36,460 nucleotides of DNA from a virus: positions 1 to 36,460 of the IMG/VR virus record IMGVR_UViG_3300044627_004287. The stretch is one strand, 5' to 3'. The notes under the pieces were generated by a model, which ran no database searches, was not told the DNA's origin, and saw only the letters and a list, made by a program, of their open reading frames with translations. Below are positions 1 through 7,114 of this stretch, piece by piece. The position numbers and the translations under genes are program-made. Each line of letters starts with the position of its first letter. Position 1 is the stretch's first letter.

Positions 1-127
1 TTGTTTTCCTTTTTGCTTTCATCTTCTTGATAGCATTCCCAATTAACTATTGAAAAATAAGAGAATTTATTAGTCGTTTTGATTTCAATAGTGTTTTCAC
101 TTTTTAGGTAGTTTAAAATTTTATTTA
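1..127. repeat. Terminal direct repeat, left copy (circular join)
   Basis: These 127 bases are identical to 36334-36460. Together with a gene that reads in frame across the join, this shows that the sequence is one full turn of a circular map. An overlap of 127 equals a common maximum assembler word size, so the repeat itself is probably an assembly overlap and not a physical terminal repeat. Confidence 0.95.
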
Positions 128-341
128 CAGAGCCAAGTGAAATTTTAAAAAAGTTAGCAATTTTTAACTGGCTTCCTATAAATGAGCCAACGGGTACAGT
201 GATTTTTTCATTGTTAATAATTAAATCTTTTGGCTCGTAATTTGCATTAGCTAGTAAATAAATTAAAACTGCTAAATAATTAGGTTTTTGTGCAATTGGA
301 CTATCTAATAATTTGCGGTGAAGTTTAAACCAACCACTCAT
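1..341 (-). CDS. Replication-initiator-like winged-helix protein, N-terminal part (continues at 36333)
   Basis: The ATG is at 341 and the frame is open to base 1. Codon 114 uses bases 2, 1 and 36333, then the frame continues to the stop at 35997, giving 225 aa. The N-terminus (GWFKLHRKLLDSPIA, then LAVLIYLLANANYEPKDLII, then a helix-turn-helix around residues 60-85 ending NWECYQ) looks like the DnaD-like or replisome-organiser proteins of many phages. These proteins bind origin DNA and load host helicase. No helicase gene is visible, which suits recruitment of the host enzyme. The start lies one base after the stop of the small HTH gene at 343-516, so translation is probably coupled. The fold assignment rests on sequence pattern only. 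Confidence 0.72.
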   Translation of the reverse strand, partial: MSGWFKLHRKLLDSPIAQKPNYLAVLIYLLANANYEPKDLIINNEKITVPVGSFIGSQLKIANFFKISLGSVNKILNYLKSENTIEIKTTNKFSYFSIVNWECYQEDESKKEN

Positions 342-342
342 A

Positions 343-516
343 TTACCCCACTATTTTAATTTTAGTCCGCCTATTACCCTTTCCTTTTGGTTTTATTCCC
401 GCTCGTTTAAGCATTAAAAGAAGTGTTTGAAGGGACACGCCTAGCACCTCCATAACCTCTTTATTGGTTAAGCTTTGGTATAATTCTTCAAGTTCGGTTT
501 TTGAGATTTGCTTCAT
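343..516 (-). CDS. Small HTH protein A (57 aa)
   Basis: This short gene reads MKQISKTELEELYQSLTNKE, followed by a Hin/resolvase-like helix-turn-helix (VMEVLGVSLQTLLLMLKRAG) and a basic tail (KPKGKGNRRTKIK). It is clearly paralogous to the protein at 595-774, with the same MKxISKxELxELY opening, the same helix spacing and the same basic tail. It lies directly upstream of the replication protein. It is probably a small DNA-binding regulator or an origin-binding accessory factor. Its own upstream region holds four AAGTTAT-type half-sites. Confidence 0.75.
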   Translation of the reverse strand: MKQISKTELEELYQSLTNKEVMEVLGVSLQTLLLMLKRAGIKPKGKGNRRTKIKIVG

Positions 517-567
517 AAGTTATATGATAAGTTATAGCATAACTACTATATAACTTTTATTTGTAAA
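517..567 (-). promoter_or_regulatory. AAGTTAT half-site cluster with TTTACA box
   Basis: Four related heptamers occur in 40 bases: AAGTTAT at 517-523 and 529-535, then the inverted forms ATAACTA at 539-545 and ATAACTT at 550-556. Start-to-start spacings are 12, 10 and 11 bases, close to one helical turn. A TTTACA box on the minus strand lies at 562-567, but its -10 partner (AGTTAT, spacer 17) is weak. The cluster sits between two HTH paralogues and just before the ATG at 516, as expected for an operator. The binding protein is unknown. Confidence 0.5.
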
Positions 568-594
568 CAGTTATTTTAAAAAATAGTTCTTCGG

Positions 595-774
595 TTACTT
601 TTCAAATTTAAATTTTCTTTTTCCCTGTCCGCTTTTGCTACTTTTTAAAGGTATTTCTGCTTCCCTTAAAAGCTTAAGTAAAGCTCGTACAGATATTCCC
701 ATTTGCTTTGCAAGGGGAAAAGTGTTATTTGAGTAATAAAGTTCTTTTAATTCTTCTTTGCTTATTTTTTTCAT
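595..774 (-). CDS. Small HTH protein B (59 aa), paralogue of 343-516
   Basis: The sequence opens MKKISKEELKELYYSNNTF and continues with an HTH-like segment (PLAKQMGISVRALLKLLREA) and a Lys/Arg-rich tail. It aligns end to end with the 57-aa protein at 343-516, so the pair is a tandem duplication. The start follows a good ribosome site (AAGGGG, about eight bases upstream), and that leader is itself a duplicate of the one before 1133. It is likely a DNA-binding protein of the replication/control operon. Confidence 0.75.
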   Translation of the reverse strand: MKKISKEELKELYYSNNTFPLAKQMGISVRALLKLLREAEIPLKSSKSGQGKRKFKFEK

Positions 775-798
775 AATTATTCCCCTTGCTGATTGTTA
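772..798. repeat. Start-junction direct repeat, copy 1
   Basis: On the minus strand this segment carries AACAATCAGCAAGGGG, AATAATT and then ATG. It matches 1131-1156 except for two substitutions and a one-base indel. The two copies bracket the gene at 777-1133. Here the duplicated leader is read as the end of that gene (NNQQGE and stop). Confidence 0.75.
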
Positions 799-1133
799 TC
801 TTCTGGTTCAAAGTATTGTTCAAGCTGATTTTTAATATTTTGCTCACCTAACTTATTAAGTTTGTTAGCAAGGGTTCTTAAATTTTTTAGATGCGTGCCT
901 CTTGCCCTACTAACTTCGTAGCACATAAATAATTCTTTGTCTTTCCAATACCCCAAATAAAAATTATGTTTATTTTTAAAAAGAGACAGTGGTATTTCGC
1001 CAATCGTAAAAGTTTTTACAAAATTAAGATATTTATCTTCACGCTTAAATCTAAAATCTTCTGTAATTTCAAAACCGCTTGCAGTTTCATGCCATTCTTT
1101 CTGTATCATACAAGTTATAACTTTAATTAGCAT
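777..1133 (-). CDS. Unknown phage protein (118 aa)
   Basis: No family is recognised. The protein is mixed charged and aromatic and looks like a soluble globular protein, with a long amphipathic helix near residues 80-110 (RTLANKLNKLGEQNIKNQLE). The start at 1133 has AAGGGG upstream. The last six residues, NNQQGE, are encoded by a copy of the leader sequence found upstream of its own start, so this gene appears to have been inserted between duplicated start junctions. Confidence 0.7.
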   Translation of the reverse strand: MLIKVITCMIQKEWHETASGFEITEDFRFKREDKYLNFVKTFTIGEIPLSLFKNKHNFYLGYWKDKELFMCYEVSRARGTHLKNLRTLANKLNKLGEQNIKNQLEQYFEPEDNNQQGE

Positions 1134-1156
1134 ATTATTCCCCTTGTTAATTGTTA
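1131..1156. repeat. Start-junction direct repeat, copy 2
   Basis: This is the partner of 772-798. It contains the end of the gene at 1147-1320 and the ribosome site and ATG of the gene at 777-1133. Confidence 0.75.
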
Positions 1157-1320
1157 AAAATATTTTCTATTTCCCTACCATAAACATCTTCGGCAAAAAC
1201 AAAGCCTTGCTTTTCTTGTTCTTTTAGTAGAACTGTTCGCAAGCTTTCCATAGATGTTATATACGGAGTTTGTGGAAAATTGTCGTTAGCTGGGCGGTAA
1301 AAGTGGGTTGTGTTGTTCAT
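1147..1320 (-). CDS. Small unknown protein (57 aa)
   Basis: An open frame from ATG 1320 to TAA 1147, starting MNNTTHFYRPANDNFPQTPY and ending EIENIFNN. It fills the space between 1133 and 1322 exactly, with one base between it and the upstream stop, which is how the neighbouring real genes are packed. It is acidic to neutral and has no membrane segment. No family is recognised. Confidence 0.65.
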   Translation of the reverse strand: MNNTTHFYRPANDNFPQTPYITSMESLRTVLLKEQEKQGFVFAEDVYGREIENIFNN

Positions 1321-1321
1321 A

Positions 1322-1531
1322 TTATTTAACCTCTTTAATTAATTTGTTTTCCTTAAAGCCCTGTTGAAAATTATTACTCTCTTGTTTACGCTTTCCAATT
1401 AACCAAGAGGCTATCTCTACTTCACCACTACTAAGTAAATTAACATGGCTTTTAGGAAACCACACACCTTTAATTAAATAAGCTTTATCAGTTTTTTTAG
1501 ACACCTTTGCTTTTACCTTAACCATTTTCAT
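1322..1531 (-). CDS. Small basic unknown protein (69 aa)
   Basis: The protein opens KMVKVKAKVSKKTDKAYLIK and continues GVWFPKSHV with a later VEIASWLIGKRK. The KAYLI-G-W-PKS pattern recurs in short phage proteins of unknown role that look like small beta-barrels. It is very Lys-rich, so nucleic-acid binding is possible but unproven. It lies second in the leftward operon that starts at 1775, one base from the stop of that gene. Confidence 0.65.
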   Translation of the reverse strand: MKMVKVKAKVSKKTDKAYLIKGVWFPKSHVNLLSSGEVEIASWLIGKRKQESNNFQQGFKENKLIKEVK

Positions 1532-1532
1532 A

Positions 1533-1775
1533 CTAATACCCCCTACTTAAATAATAATCCTCACAACCCCTTGCTTCTTTTATTTCAATACCACTATCGT
1601 AGTTTGTTTTACAAAAACTATCGCTAGGATAAGCAAGATTATAGTAAGTAATGCCCAAGTAGACTAAAAAACCCACAAACAATGCCAGAACTGCCGAAAG
1701 TAGATTTACGCATATAATGGCTCCTTTATATAATTCTGTTTGTGGTATGTTATAGGTGTTTTGTTTGTTTTTCAT
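1533..1775 (-). CDS. Small single-pass membrane protein (80 aa)
   Basis: A polar N-terminus is followed by one strong hydrophobic segment (about residues 18-46, including AVLALFVGFLVYLGITYYNLA) and a polar tail with two cysteines. It is the first gene after the leftward promoter/operator at 1798-1840. No family is recognised. First position in an early operon would suit a host-takeover or exclusion protein, but that is only inference. Confidence 0.7.
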   Translation of the reverse strand: MKNKQNTYNIPQTELYKGAIICVNLLSAVLALFVGFLVYLGITYYNLAYPSDSFCKTNYDSGIEIKEARGCEDYYLSRGY

Positions 1776-1797
1776 AAGTTTAGTTGTTAAGTTTATT

Positions 1798-1840
1798 ATT
1801 GCCTTAAAAGCAATATAATTATAAAATTTATAATTGTAAA
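1798..1840 (-). promoter_or_regulatory. Leftward promoter with palindromic operator (site A)
   Basis: Read on the minus strand: TTTACA (1840-1835), a 17-base spacer that is itself palindromic (ATTATAAATTTTATAAT), then TATATT (1817-1812). The palindrome ATTGCTTTTAAGGCAAT (1798-1814) overlaps the -10 box and the predicted start point, so a bound repressor would block initiation. The leader carries ACTTAACAA (1784-1792). It drives the gene at 1775 and the operon towards the replication gene. Related sites lie at 30518, 35197 and 12259. Confidence 0.75.
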
Positions 1841-1847
1841 GCGTTAT

Positions 1848-1876
1848 TTGACATTTAGTTTAGTGGTGCTAATTAT
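1848..1876 (+). promoter_or_regulatory. Rightward late promoter, possibly leaderless
   Basis: TTGACA (1848-1853), a 17-base spacer, then AATTAT (1871-1876). Its -35 box lies seven bases from the -35 of the leftward promoter, so the two are back to back. The predicted start point is at about 1883, on the ATG at 1882, so the first transcript could lack a leader. Confidence 0.55.
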
Positions 1877-1881
1877 AGGGT

Positions 1882-2082
1882 ATGAAAAATCTTATAACTA
1901 AGAATGCCTTAGGCAAGTGGTGGACTTGCGGAAGTTATAACCCATCTAACAAGAATGGAAAAGAGGTTGTTGGAATTAAAATCTCTCCTGAGTTTAAAGC
2001 ATTAATAGAAAATACTAAAGAAGGTGATTATATAAACTTCTTAGTTGTTGAAAAAAAAGAAAAGGGCGATAATGAAAATTAA
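1882..2082 (+). CDS. Unknown small protein, first gene of late arm (66 aa)
   Basis: A short soluble protein (MKNLITKNALGKWWTCGSYN at the start, charged EKKEKGDNEN at the end) with no recognised domain. It begins six bases after the -10 box of the rightward promoter, without a ribosome site. Six bases separate its stop from the ParB-like gene. Its position before the terminase genes resembles small DNA-packaging accessory genes, but that is inference. Confidence 0.6.
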   Translation: MKNLITKNALGKWWTCGSYNPSNKNGKEVVGIKISPEFKALIENTKEGDYINFLVVEKKEKGDNEN

Positions 2083-2088
2083 TAAACT

Positions 2089-2553
2089 ATGTTAATAAAA
2101 AAGCTCAAAATAGCCGATTTAAAACCAGCGGAGTATAACCCTCGCCAATCCACTAAACAGCAAGAAGCTCATTTAAAAGAAAGTTTAACTAAGTTTGGTG
2201 TAGTTGAGCCTGTAATAGTAAACCAAAATGCCGAAAGGAATAATATTATAATTGGTGGGCATTTTAGAGTAAGGGAATTAAAAAAAATGAACGTTAAAGA
2301 AGTTGATTGCGTTATATTAGATTTACCCTTGGAAGATGAAAAGGAATTAAATATAAGACTAAATGCTAATAAGGGCGACTGGGACTATGATTTGTTAGCC
2401 AATAACTTTGATTTGGAAGATTTAACTACTTGGGGATTGGAAATAAAAGATATAGACGCAGATATTGAAGATGATAAAGAAAGTTTAGATGCCCTTGATA
2501 CCAATTCTATTAAATGCCCTCATTGCAACAAAGAATTTTCATTAAATGACTGA
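2089..2553 (+). CDS. ParB/Srx-type domain protein (154 aa)
   Basis: Residues 1-90 form a ParB-like N-terminal domain: the I-LKPAEYNPR opening, LKESLTKFGVVEPVIV, and the signature IIIGGHFRVREL (53-64). The C-terminus is acidic and then has a CPHC knuckle at 143-146. It lacks a DNA methylase domain and the ParB central HTH, so it is not a plasmid partition ParB. Free-standing ParB-fold proteins beside terminase genes are common in phages and may act as nucleases or packaging cofactors. Its end overlaps the small terminase gene by eight bases. Confidence 0.8.
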   Translation: MLIKKLKIADLKPAEYNPRQSTKQQEAHLKESLTKFGVVEPVIVNQNAERNNIIIGGHFRVRELKKMNVKEVDCVILDLPLEDEKELNIRLNANKGDWDYDLLANNFDLEDLTTWGLEIKDIDADIEDDKESLDALDTNSIKCPHCNKEFSLND

Positions 2554-3064
2554 AAAAAAAACAAAAGCGGATTACCCCAATTTACTTAAAGGAAAGGGCA
2601 TAGACAGCACCGAAAGAGCAAGGGAGCTTGGCAAGAAAGGTGGGACTGCGTTTGGGCAAAAACACAAAGAAAGAAAGGCGTTAAAAGAACGCTTAGAATT
2701 AGCATTAGATATATATACCGAGAAATTAAAACAAACTGCTTTAGCTGAAGGTAAGGCTGAATTAGCAAAAGAAATAGATGCTATGGGGGCTATACCCTTT
2801 AAACTATTAGATATAATGACTTCTAAAACCATTAAGGCTGAAACTAGATTAAGGGCAATGGCTGAAATAATGGATAGGACGGACGGCAAGGCTATTCAAA
2901 AAAACGAAATAACTGGCAAAGATGGTGCTCCAGTTGAACTTAATATGAATATTGAAACAGATGAAAAGGAATATTTAAAAAAAGCTTTACTAAACCTTAC
3001 TGAAAATGAAAATAAAGTTGAACCTAGCGAAACAGGCGATGACTTTATAGATGATGAAAATTAA
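2546..3064 (+). CDS. Terminase small subunit-like protein (172 aa)
   Basis: The N-terminus (ERARELGKKGGTAFGQKHKE) is a basic, Gly-rich helix pair typical of small terminase DNA-binding regions. Residues 40-115 form a long helical stretch that could oligomerise, followed by NEITGKDGAPVELNM, a motif common near the end of this class of packaging proteins. It overlaps the large subunit by 14 bases, in the order expected for TerS-TerL. Sequence similarity among small subunits is weak, so the call leans on position. Confidence 0.72.
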   Translation: MTEKKTKADYPNLLKGKGIDSTERARELGKKGGTAFGQKHKERKALKERLELALDIYTEKLKQTALAEGKAELAKEIDAMGAIPFKLLDIMTSKTIKAETRLRAMAEIMDRTDGKAIQKNEITGKDGAPVELNMNIETDEKEYLKKALLNLTENENKVEPSETGDDFIDDEN

Positions 3065-4451
3065 AACCGAAACTTACGCTAAGATACTAGCTAATGATTT
3101 GTCTTTCTTTACTAGGAAGGTGTTTAAAACTATAAACCCCAACACTCCATATATTCACAATTGGCATATTGACTACCTTGCCTCTATTATAGCCGACCCT
3201 GAAAATAGAAGGCTAATAGTCAATGTACCTCCGAGAAGTATGAAATCTACGCTTATTACTATAGCCTTTCCTGCTTGGTTATTAGCTAGAAATCCTTCAC
3301 AAACTATAATATGTGCTTCTTATGCTGACAACTTGGCTAGAAAGCATTCTATAGAGTGCAGGCAGGTAGTACAGTCAGATTGGTATAGGGCTTGCTTTCC
3401 ACATATTCAATTAAGCGATGTATCTAACACGACAAAAGTATTTACTACTACGCGTCAAGGCTCAAGGACTGCTACTTCAACGGGTGGAACATTAACAGGG
3501 CTAGGGGCGGATATTATTATTTGTGATGATATATTAAACGGTATAGACGCACAAAGCCAAACTTATAGGGAGGGTGCTAATACTTGGTTTGAGCAACAAT
3601 TGCAAACAAGGCTAAATGACAAAGTTAATGGTAGAATAATAGTGATAGGGCAAAGACTACATACTGATGATATAACGGGCTTTTTATTAAATAAAGAGGG
3701 GTGGAGGCTAATAAAACTACCTGCTGAGTTTAATGAAGACGCTACATTTGAATGGATAAACCCTTTAAGTGGAGGGCTTGAAAAAAAAGTTGTTAAGGCT
3801 GGTGATACTTTAAACGCAAGAGAACCCAAGGATATCTTAGAGCAACTGCAAAAAGACTTGGGTTCTTATGCTTATGCTTCACAATACTTACAAGAGCCCG
3901 TGCCTATTGGGGGCGGTATTATTAAAAAAGATTTCCTAAGATATTATGGTCAGCAACCTATCTTTAATGAAATTTATCAATCTTGGGACACGGCAGTTAA
4001 AACAAGCGAAACTAATGACTATAGTGTTTGTTTAACGTGGGGCGTGCTGGGTAATGAGTATTATTTACTAGATTGCTTTAGAAATAGAGTTGTGTTTACT
4101 GACTTAGTAGCTAAGGCAAGGCAACTGGCAGAAAAATTCAATCCAAAAAAGATTATTATAGAAGATAAATCTAGCGGACAGCAGTTAATACAAGATTTAA
4201 GGCGTAATAGCAATTTACCTATAGTCCCAGTGCAGGTAGATAAAGACAAGGGCAGTCGTCTTGCTCAATGTTCATTTATATTTGAAGCTGGAAGGGTGCA
4301 TTTGCCTTCTAATGCCTTTTGGGTTAAGGATTACGTAGCTGAATTAACAAGCTTTCCATTAGCTAAGCACGATGATTTGGTAGACGCAACCACCCTCTTT
4401 TTAAATTATGTTGCAAAACCAAAAAATGTTCCTAACATTAGGATATTATGA
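3051..4451 (+). CDS. terL: Terminase large subunit (466 aa)
   Basis: This is the packaging ATPase-nuclease. The ATPase domain has a Walker A-like PPRSMKST at residues 60-67 and a Walker B ADIIICDD at 153-160. The C-terminal RNase H-like nuclease shows its three acidic clusters in SWDTA, IIIEDKSSG and KHDDLVDA. The length is normal for a phage terminase. Two adjacent ATGs (3051 and 3054) are possible starts. It overlaps the portal gene by ATGA. It acts with TerS and the portal to drive DNA into the prohead. Confidence 0.95.
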   Translation: MMKIKTETYAKILANDLSFFTRKVFKTINPNTPYIHNWHIDYLASIIADPENRRLIVNVPPRSMKSTLITIAFPAWLLARNPSQTIICASYADNLARKHSIECRQVVQSDWYRACFPHIQLSDVSNTTKVFTTTRQGSRTATSTGGTLTGLGADIIICDDILNGIDAQSQTYREGANTWFEQQLQTRLNDKVNGRIIVIGQRLHTDDITGFLLNKEGWRLIKLPAEFNEDATFEWINPLSGGLEKKVVKAGDTLNAREPKDILEQLQKDLGSYAYASQYLQEPVPIGGGIIKKDFLRYYGQQPIFNEIYQSWDTAVKTSETNDYSVCLTWGVLGNEYYLLDCFRNRVVFTDLVAKARQLAEKFNPKKIIIEDKSSGQQLIQDLRRNSNLPIVPVQVDKDKGSRLAQCSFIFEAGRVHLPSNAFWVKDYVAELTSFPLAKHDDLVDATTLFLNYVAKPKNVPNIRIL

Positions 4452-5665
4452 AAATACCTTTTTTAAATAAAAAGACTAGCTTAACTAAGCAAGCAGAGCC
4501 TTTACAAACAAAATCATTCGGAGGGTTTTCGTTCTTTAGTGAGTATGCAAACTCCACCTTTACTAATTTTTCTAAACACCAGATAGACACTGAAGCCCTT
4601 TCAAACATAATTGTTGCAAGGTGCGTTAATCTTATAGCTCAAGAAATATCCTGCCTAGACCCTAAGTTCTATTTAAACAATGAACTAATAGATGGAATAA
4701 AGGACAATAGATTAAAAACATTACTAGCCTTTCCTGATGGCAAAACATCCTTCAAGGATTTTACCTTTCGCTTTATTGCCCAATATATTTTATACGGGCA
4801 AGCCTTTATTTATAAAGATAGCCCGCAAAACGCTAGCGCAATGTATAATGTGCCAAGCGACGCTGTTTGTCCTATATACGTTGATAAAAGAACTAAGCTA
4901 GCTTTAAAAGGTTATTCTTTAGGCAAAGAAGATTACTTGTTTGACAGTAAAGGCTTCAGTCAAATATTTGGTATGAATAACTTTAACCCTGATAGTGCCT
5001 TTGAGGGCTTAAGTCCTTTATATTCTTGTGGACAGTCGGTAGATATAGTTAAGAAAACTTTGCAATGGAATTACCAAGTGCTTAACCAAGGCGGTAGACC
5101 ATTAGGCTTTTTTAGCGTTAAGAATGCTGATGGCAGAGCAAGTGAATTAACGGAGCAACAGGCTGAAAACCTAAAGAAAACTTTAAACGATGCGATGAAC
5201 GGTATTAAGAATGTAGGTAAGTCCATAATACTAGAAGGTGGCTTGGAATTTACAGCGACGCAAATACCTGCACAAGATATGGAGTTCTTTAACTCTCAAA
5301 CTAGAAACATTCAGTTAATTTGTAGTGCCTTTGGCGTGCCTAGCCTATTAGTTCTGCCAACTGAAAGTACCTATGCAAACTTAGAACAAGCTAATTTACA
5401 ATTTTACCAATCGACTATTATTCCCTTAGCTAATAGATACTTTGATTTATTAAGTGGCAATCTGCTACCTGATAATATGAGAGTATCTTTCTTTAGTGAG
5501 CAAATACCTGCCATTGCCGCTCAAAGAACGCAGGCAATGCTTGACTTAAGTTCTATAAACTTCCTAACTCTAAACGAAAAAAGAAAGCATTTCGGTTTGG
5601 ATGACCTTGAGGGGGGCGATATTATTACTAATCAACAAGGCGTACCTATAGGTGAAAGTGCTTAG
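4448..5665 (+). CDS. Portal protein, HK97 type (405 aa)
   Basis: The portal forms the dodecameric ring through which DNA enters and leaves the head. Family hallmarks are the N-terminal IIVARCVNLIAQEISCLDPKFY, the middle SPLYSCGQSVDI segment, and ICSAFGVPSLLVLPTESTYA followed by NLEQANLQFYQSTIIPLANR. Length and position between TerL and the head morphogenesis gene are typical. An AGGA lies before the ATG. Confidence 0.92.
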   Translation: MKIPFLNKKTSLTKQAEPLQTKSFGGFSFFSEYANSTFTNFSKHQIDTEALSNIIVARCVNLIAQEISCLDPKFYLNNELIDGIKDNRLKTLLAFPDGKTSFKDFTFRFIAQYILYGQAFIYKDSPQNASAMYNVPSDAVCPIYVDKRTKLALKGYSLGKEDYLFDSKGFSQIFGMNNFNPDSAFEGLSPLYSCGQSVDIVKKTLQWNYQVLNQGGRPLGFFSVKNADGRASELTEQQAENLKKTLNDAMNGIKNVGKSIILEGGLEFTATQIPAQDMEFFNSQTRNIQLICSAFGVPSLLVLPTESTYANLEQANLQFYQSTIIPLANRYFDLLSGNLLPDNMRVSFFSEQIPAIAAQRTQAMLDLSSINFLTLNEKRKHFGLDDLEGGDIITNQQGVPIGESA

Positions 5666-6401
5666 ATATCAGATTAAATATTTAGCAAAGCTTAATGCCA
5701 TAGAGCGAAAGTTTGCCAAAATCTACAGGGCTGAAATTAAACGCTTTAATAAAGAGGCTTTTGAGTTCTTTTCAGGTGGGGCAGTTCCTGATTACTTAGT
5801 TAGAAAACATCAGCAAATAATACAAAAGATACTAGAAGACCATGACACACTAACTGTAAATAGATTTGCAGGACTTGTATATAATGAATTTATTAAAAAA
5901 GAAATAAAGGCAGATTTAAACCTATCGGCACTAGAAATAGCTAAACGTTTTATTGCTTCTAATTCACTTAACCGCTCTAAGCTTATTAGCGAAACTTCAA
6001 AAGACAAGGTTACTAAAGCTATATCTAAAGGTTATGAACTAGGCGAAAGCGTAGATAAAATAGCTAAAAGAATAAGGGCGGTTGATGCCGTAGCTTTTTC
6101 AAGAAGCTTTACTATAGCAAGAACGGAAACACATAGAGCCTCTACTTATGCAAGTAATGAGGTTATTAATAATGCAAGCGATACATTAGGCTTAACCTTT
6201 CTTAAACAATGGGTGCCAACGGTTGATAGTAGAACAAGACAAGACCATTTAAGTATGGCTGGAAGTGAGCCTATACCAATGGGCGACAAGTTTTATGTAG
6301 GCGGGGAATATCTCGACCGTCCTAATGATACAGATGCCAGTGAAGCTAATTCAATTAACTGTAGATGCGTGTTAATATACGTTCCGCAAAATAATACTTG
6401 A
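5652..6401 (+). CDS. Phage head morphogenesis protein, Mu F / SPP1 gp7 family (249 aa)
   Basis: The C-terminal half has the family signature: IARTETHRASTYASNEV, then WVPTVDSRTRQDH, a Gly-rich loop, and NCRCVLIYV at the end. These proteins enter the prohead in a few copies and assist portal assembly or DNA ejection. The start is a GTG at 5652 that overlaps the portal gene by 14 bases. An in-frame GTG at 5658 is an alternative. Confidence 0.88.
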   Translation: MKVLRYQIKYLAKLNAIERKFAKIYRAEIKRFNKEAFEFFSGGAVPDYLVRKHQQIIQKILEDHDTLTVNRFAGLVYNEFIKKEIKADLNLSALEIAKRFIASNSLNRSKLISETSKDKVTKAISKGYELGESVDKIAKRIRAVDAVAFSRSFTIARTETHRASTYASNEVINNASDTLGLTFLKQWVPTVDSRTRQDHLSMAGSEPIPMGDKFYVGGEYLDRPNDTDASEANSINCRCVLIYVPQNNT

Positions 6402-6445
6402 TTTTTATATTTAAAATCACACGCTTTGTAAAAATAAGATAGCTA

Positions 6446-7114
6446 ATGAGCCTTACTTTAAAAAAATATTGTGATTTTGAATTAAAAGAAAGTGCCGAAC
6501 AAAAAGGCGTTTTCAGTGGATATGCTTCAGTGTTTAATAATATTGATAGTGATAGGGACGTTATTATTCAGGGTGCTTTTGCAAAATCATTATCTAAAAG
6601 AAAACCTAAATTATTATTCCAGCATAAAACTGATGAACCTATTGGCTTAATAGTAGATGCTTATGAAGATGATACGGGGCTTTATGTAAAGTGCCAAATT
6701 AATTTAGAGACCGAAAAGGGTGCTGAAACCTATTCAAACCTTAAGATGGGTGTATTAGATAAAATGTCCATAGGCTTTAAAACAAATGATTATGAAATGG
6801 ACAAAGTTAAGGGCGTTCGTGTTCTTAAAGAATTAGATTTATATGAAGTTTCAATTGTTACCTTCCCTGCTAATGATATGGCAGAAGTTGATAGTGTAAA
6901 AAATTCATCGTCTCCAAAAGACGTAGAAAAAGCCTTGCGTGATGTAGGGTATTCAAACAAGAACGCTAAGCATATTATAAGTATGTTTGGCATTCCAAGT
7001 AGCCAGCGAGATGTTGGGTTAATAGACAAAACTAAGGAGGCTTTAGCTTCTTTAGAAAAAGTAAAACTTAACCTTAACAACATCTTAATCAATGGAAACA
7101 CAAACAAACAATAA
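6446..7114 (+). CDS. Prohead protease, HK97 (S78) family (222 aa)
   Basis: The order of motifs is that of the S78 assembly proteases: KGVFSGYASVFNNIDSDRD near residue 20, LLFQH with the likely catalytic His at 60, LDKMSIGF with the likely catalytic Ser at 108, then ELDLYEVSIVTFPAND. The tail beyond 150 is helical and Lys-rich. It would cleave the N-terminal scaffold region of the capsid protein. Its 3' end overlaps the major capsid gene by 23 bases, giving translational coupling. Confidence 0.92.
   Translation: MSLTLKKYCDFELKESAEQKGVFSGYASVFNNIDSDRDVIIQGAFAKSLSKRKPKLLFQHKTDEPIGLIVDAYEDDTGLYVKCQINLETEKGAETYSNLKMGVLDKMSIGFKTNDYEMDKVKGVRVLKELDLYEVSIVTFPANDMAEVDSVKNSSSPKDVEKALRDVGYSNKNAKHIISMFGIPSSQRDVGLIDKTKEALASLEKVKLNLNNILINGNTNKQ

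Noticed and set aside
1-127. True physical terminal repeat of the virion DNA
   Set aside because: The length of 127 matches an assembler word size and cannot be told from an overlap of a circular or permuted genome.
2089-2553. ParB protein as evidence for plasmid partition
   Set aside because: It has only the N-terminal ParB-fold domain, there is no ParA-like ATPase, and it lies beside the terminase genes.
4448-5665. Possible TAG readthrough as in recoded gut phages
   Set aside because: TAG ends the portal, the lysozyme and the 77-aa gene, and another stop follows within a few codons where readthrough was checked (portal, 77-aa gene). All core genes are intact in the standard code.
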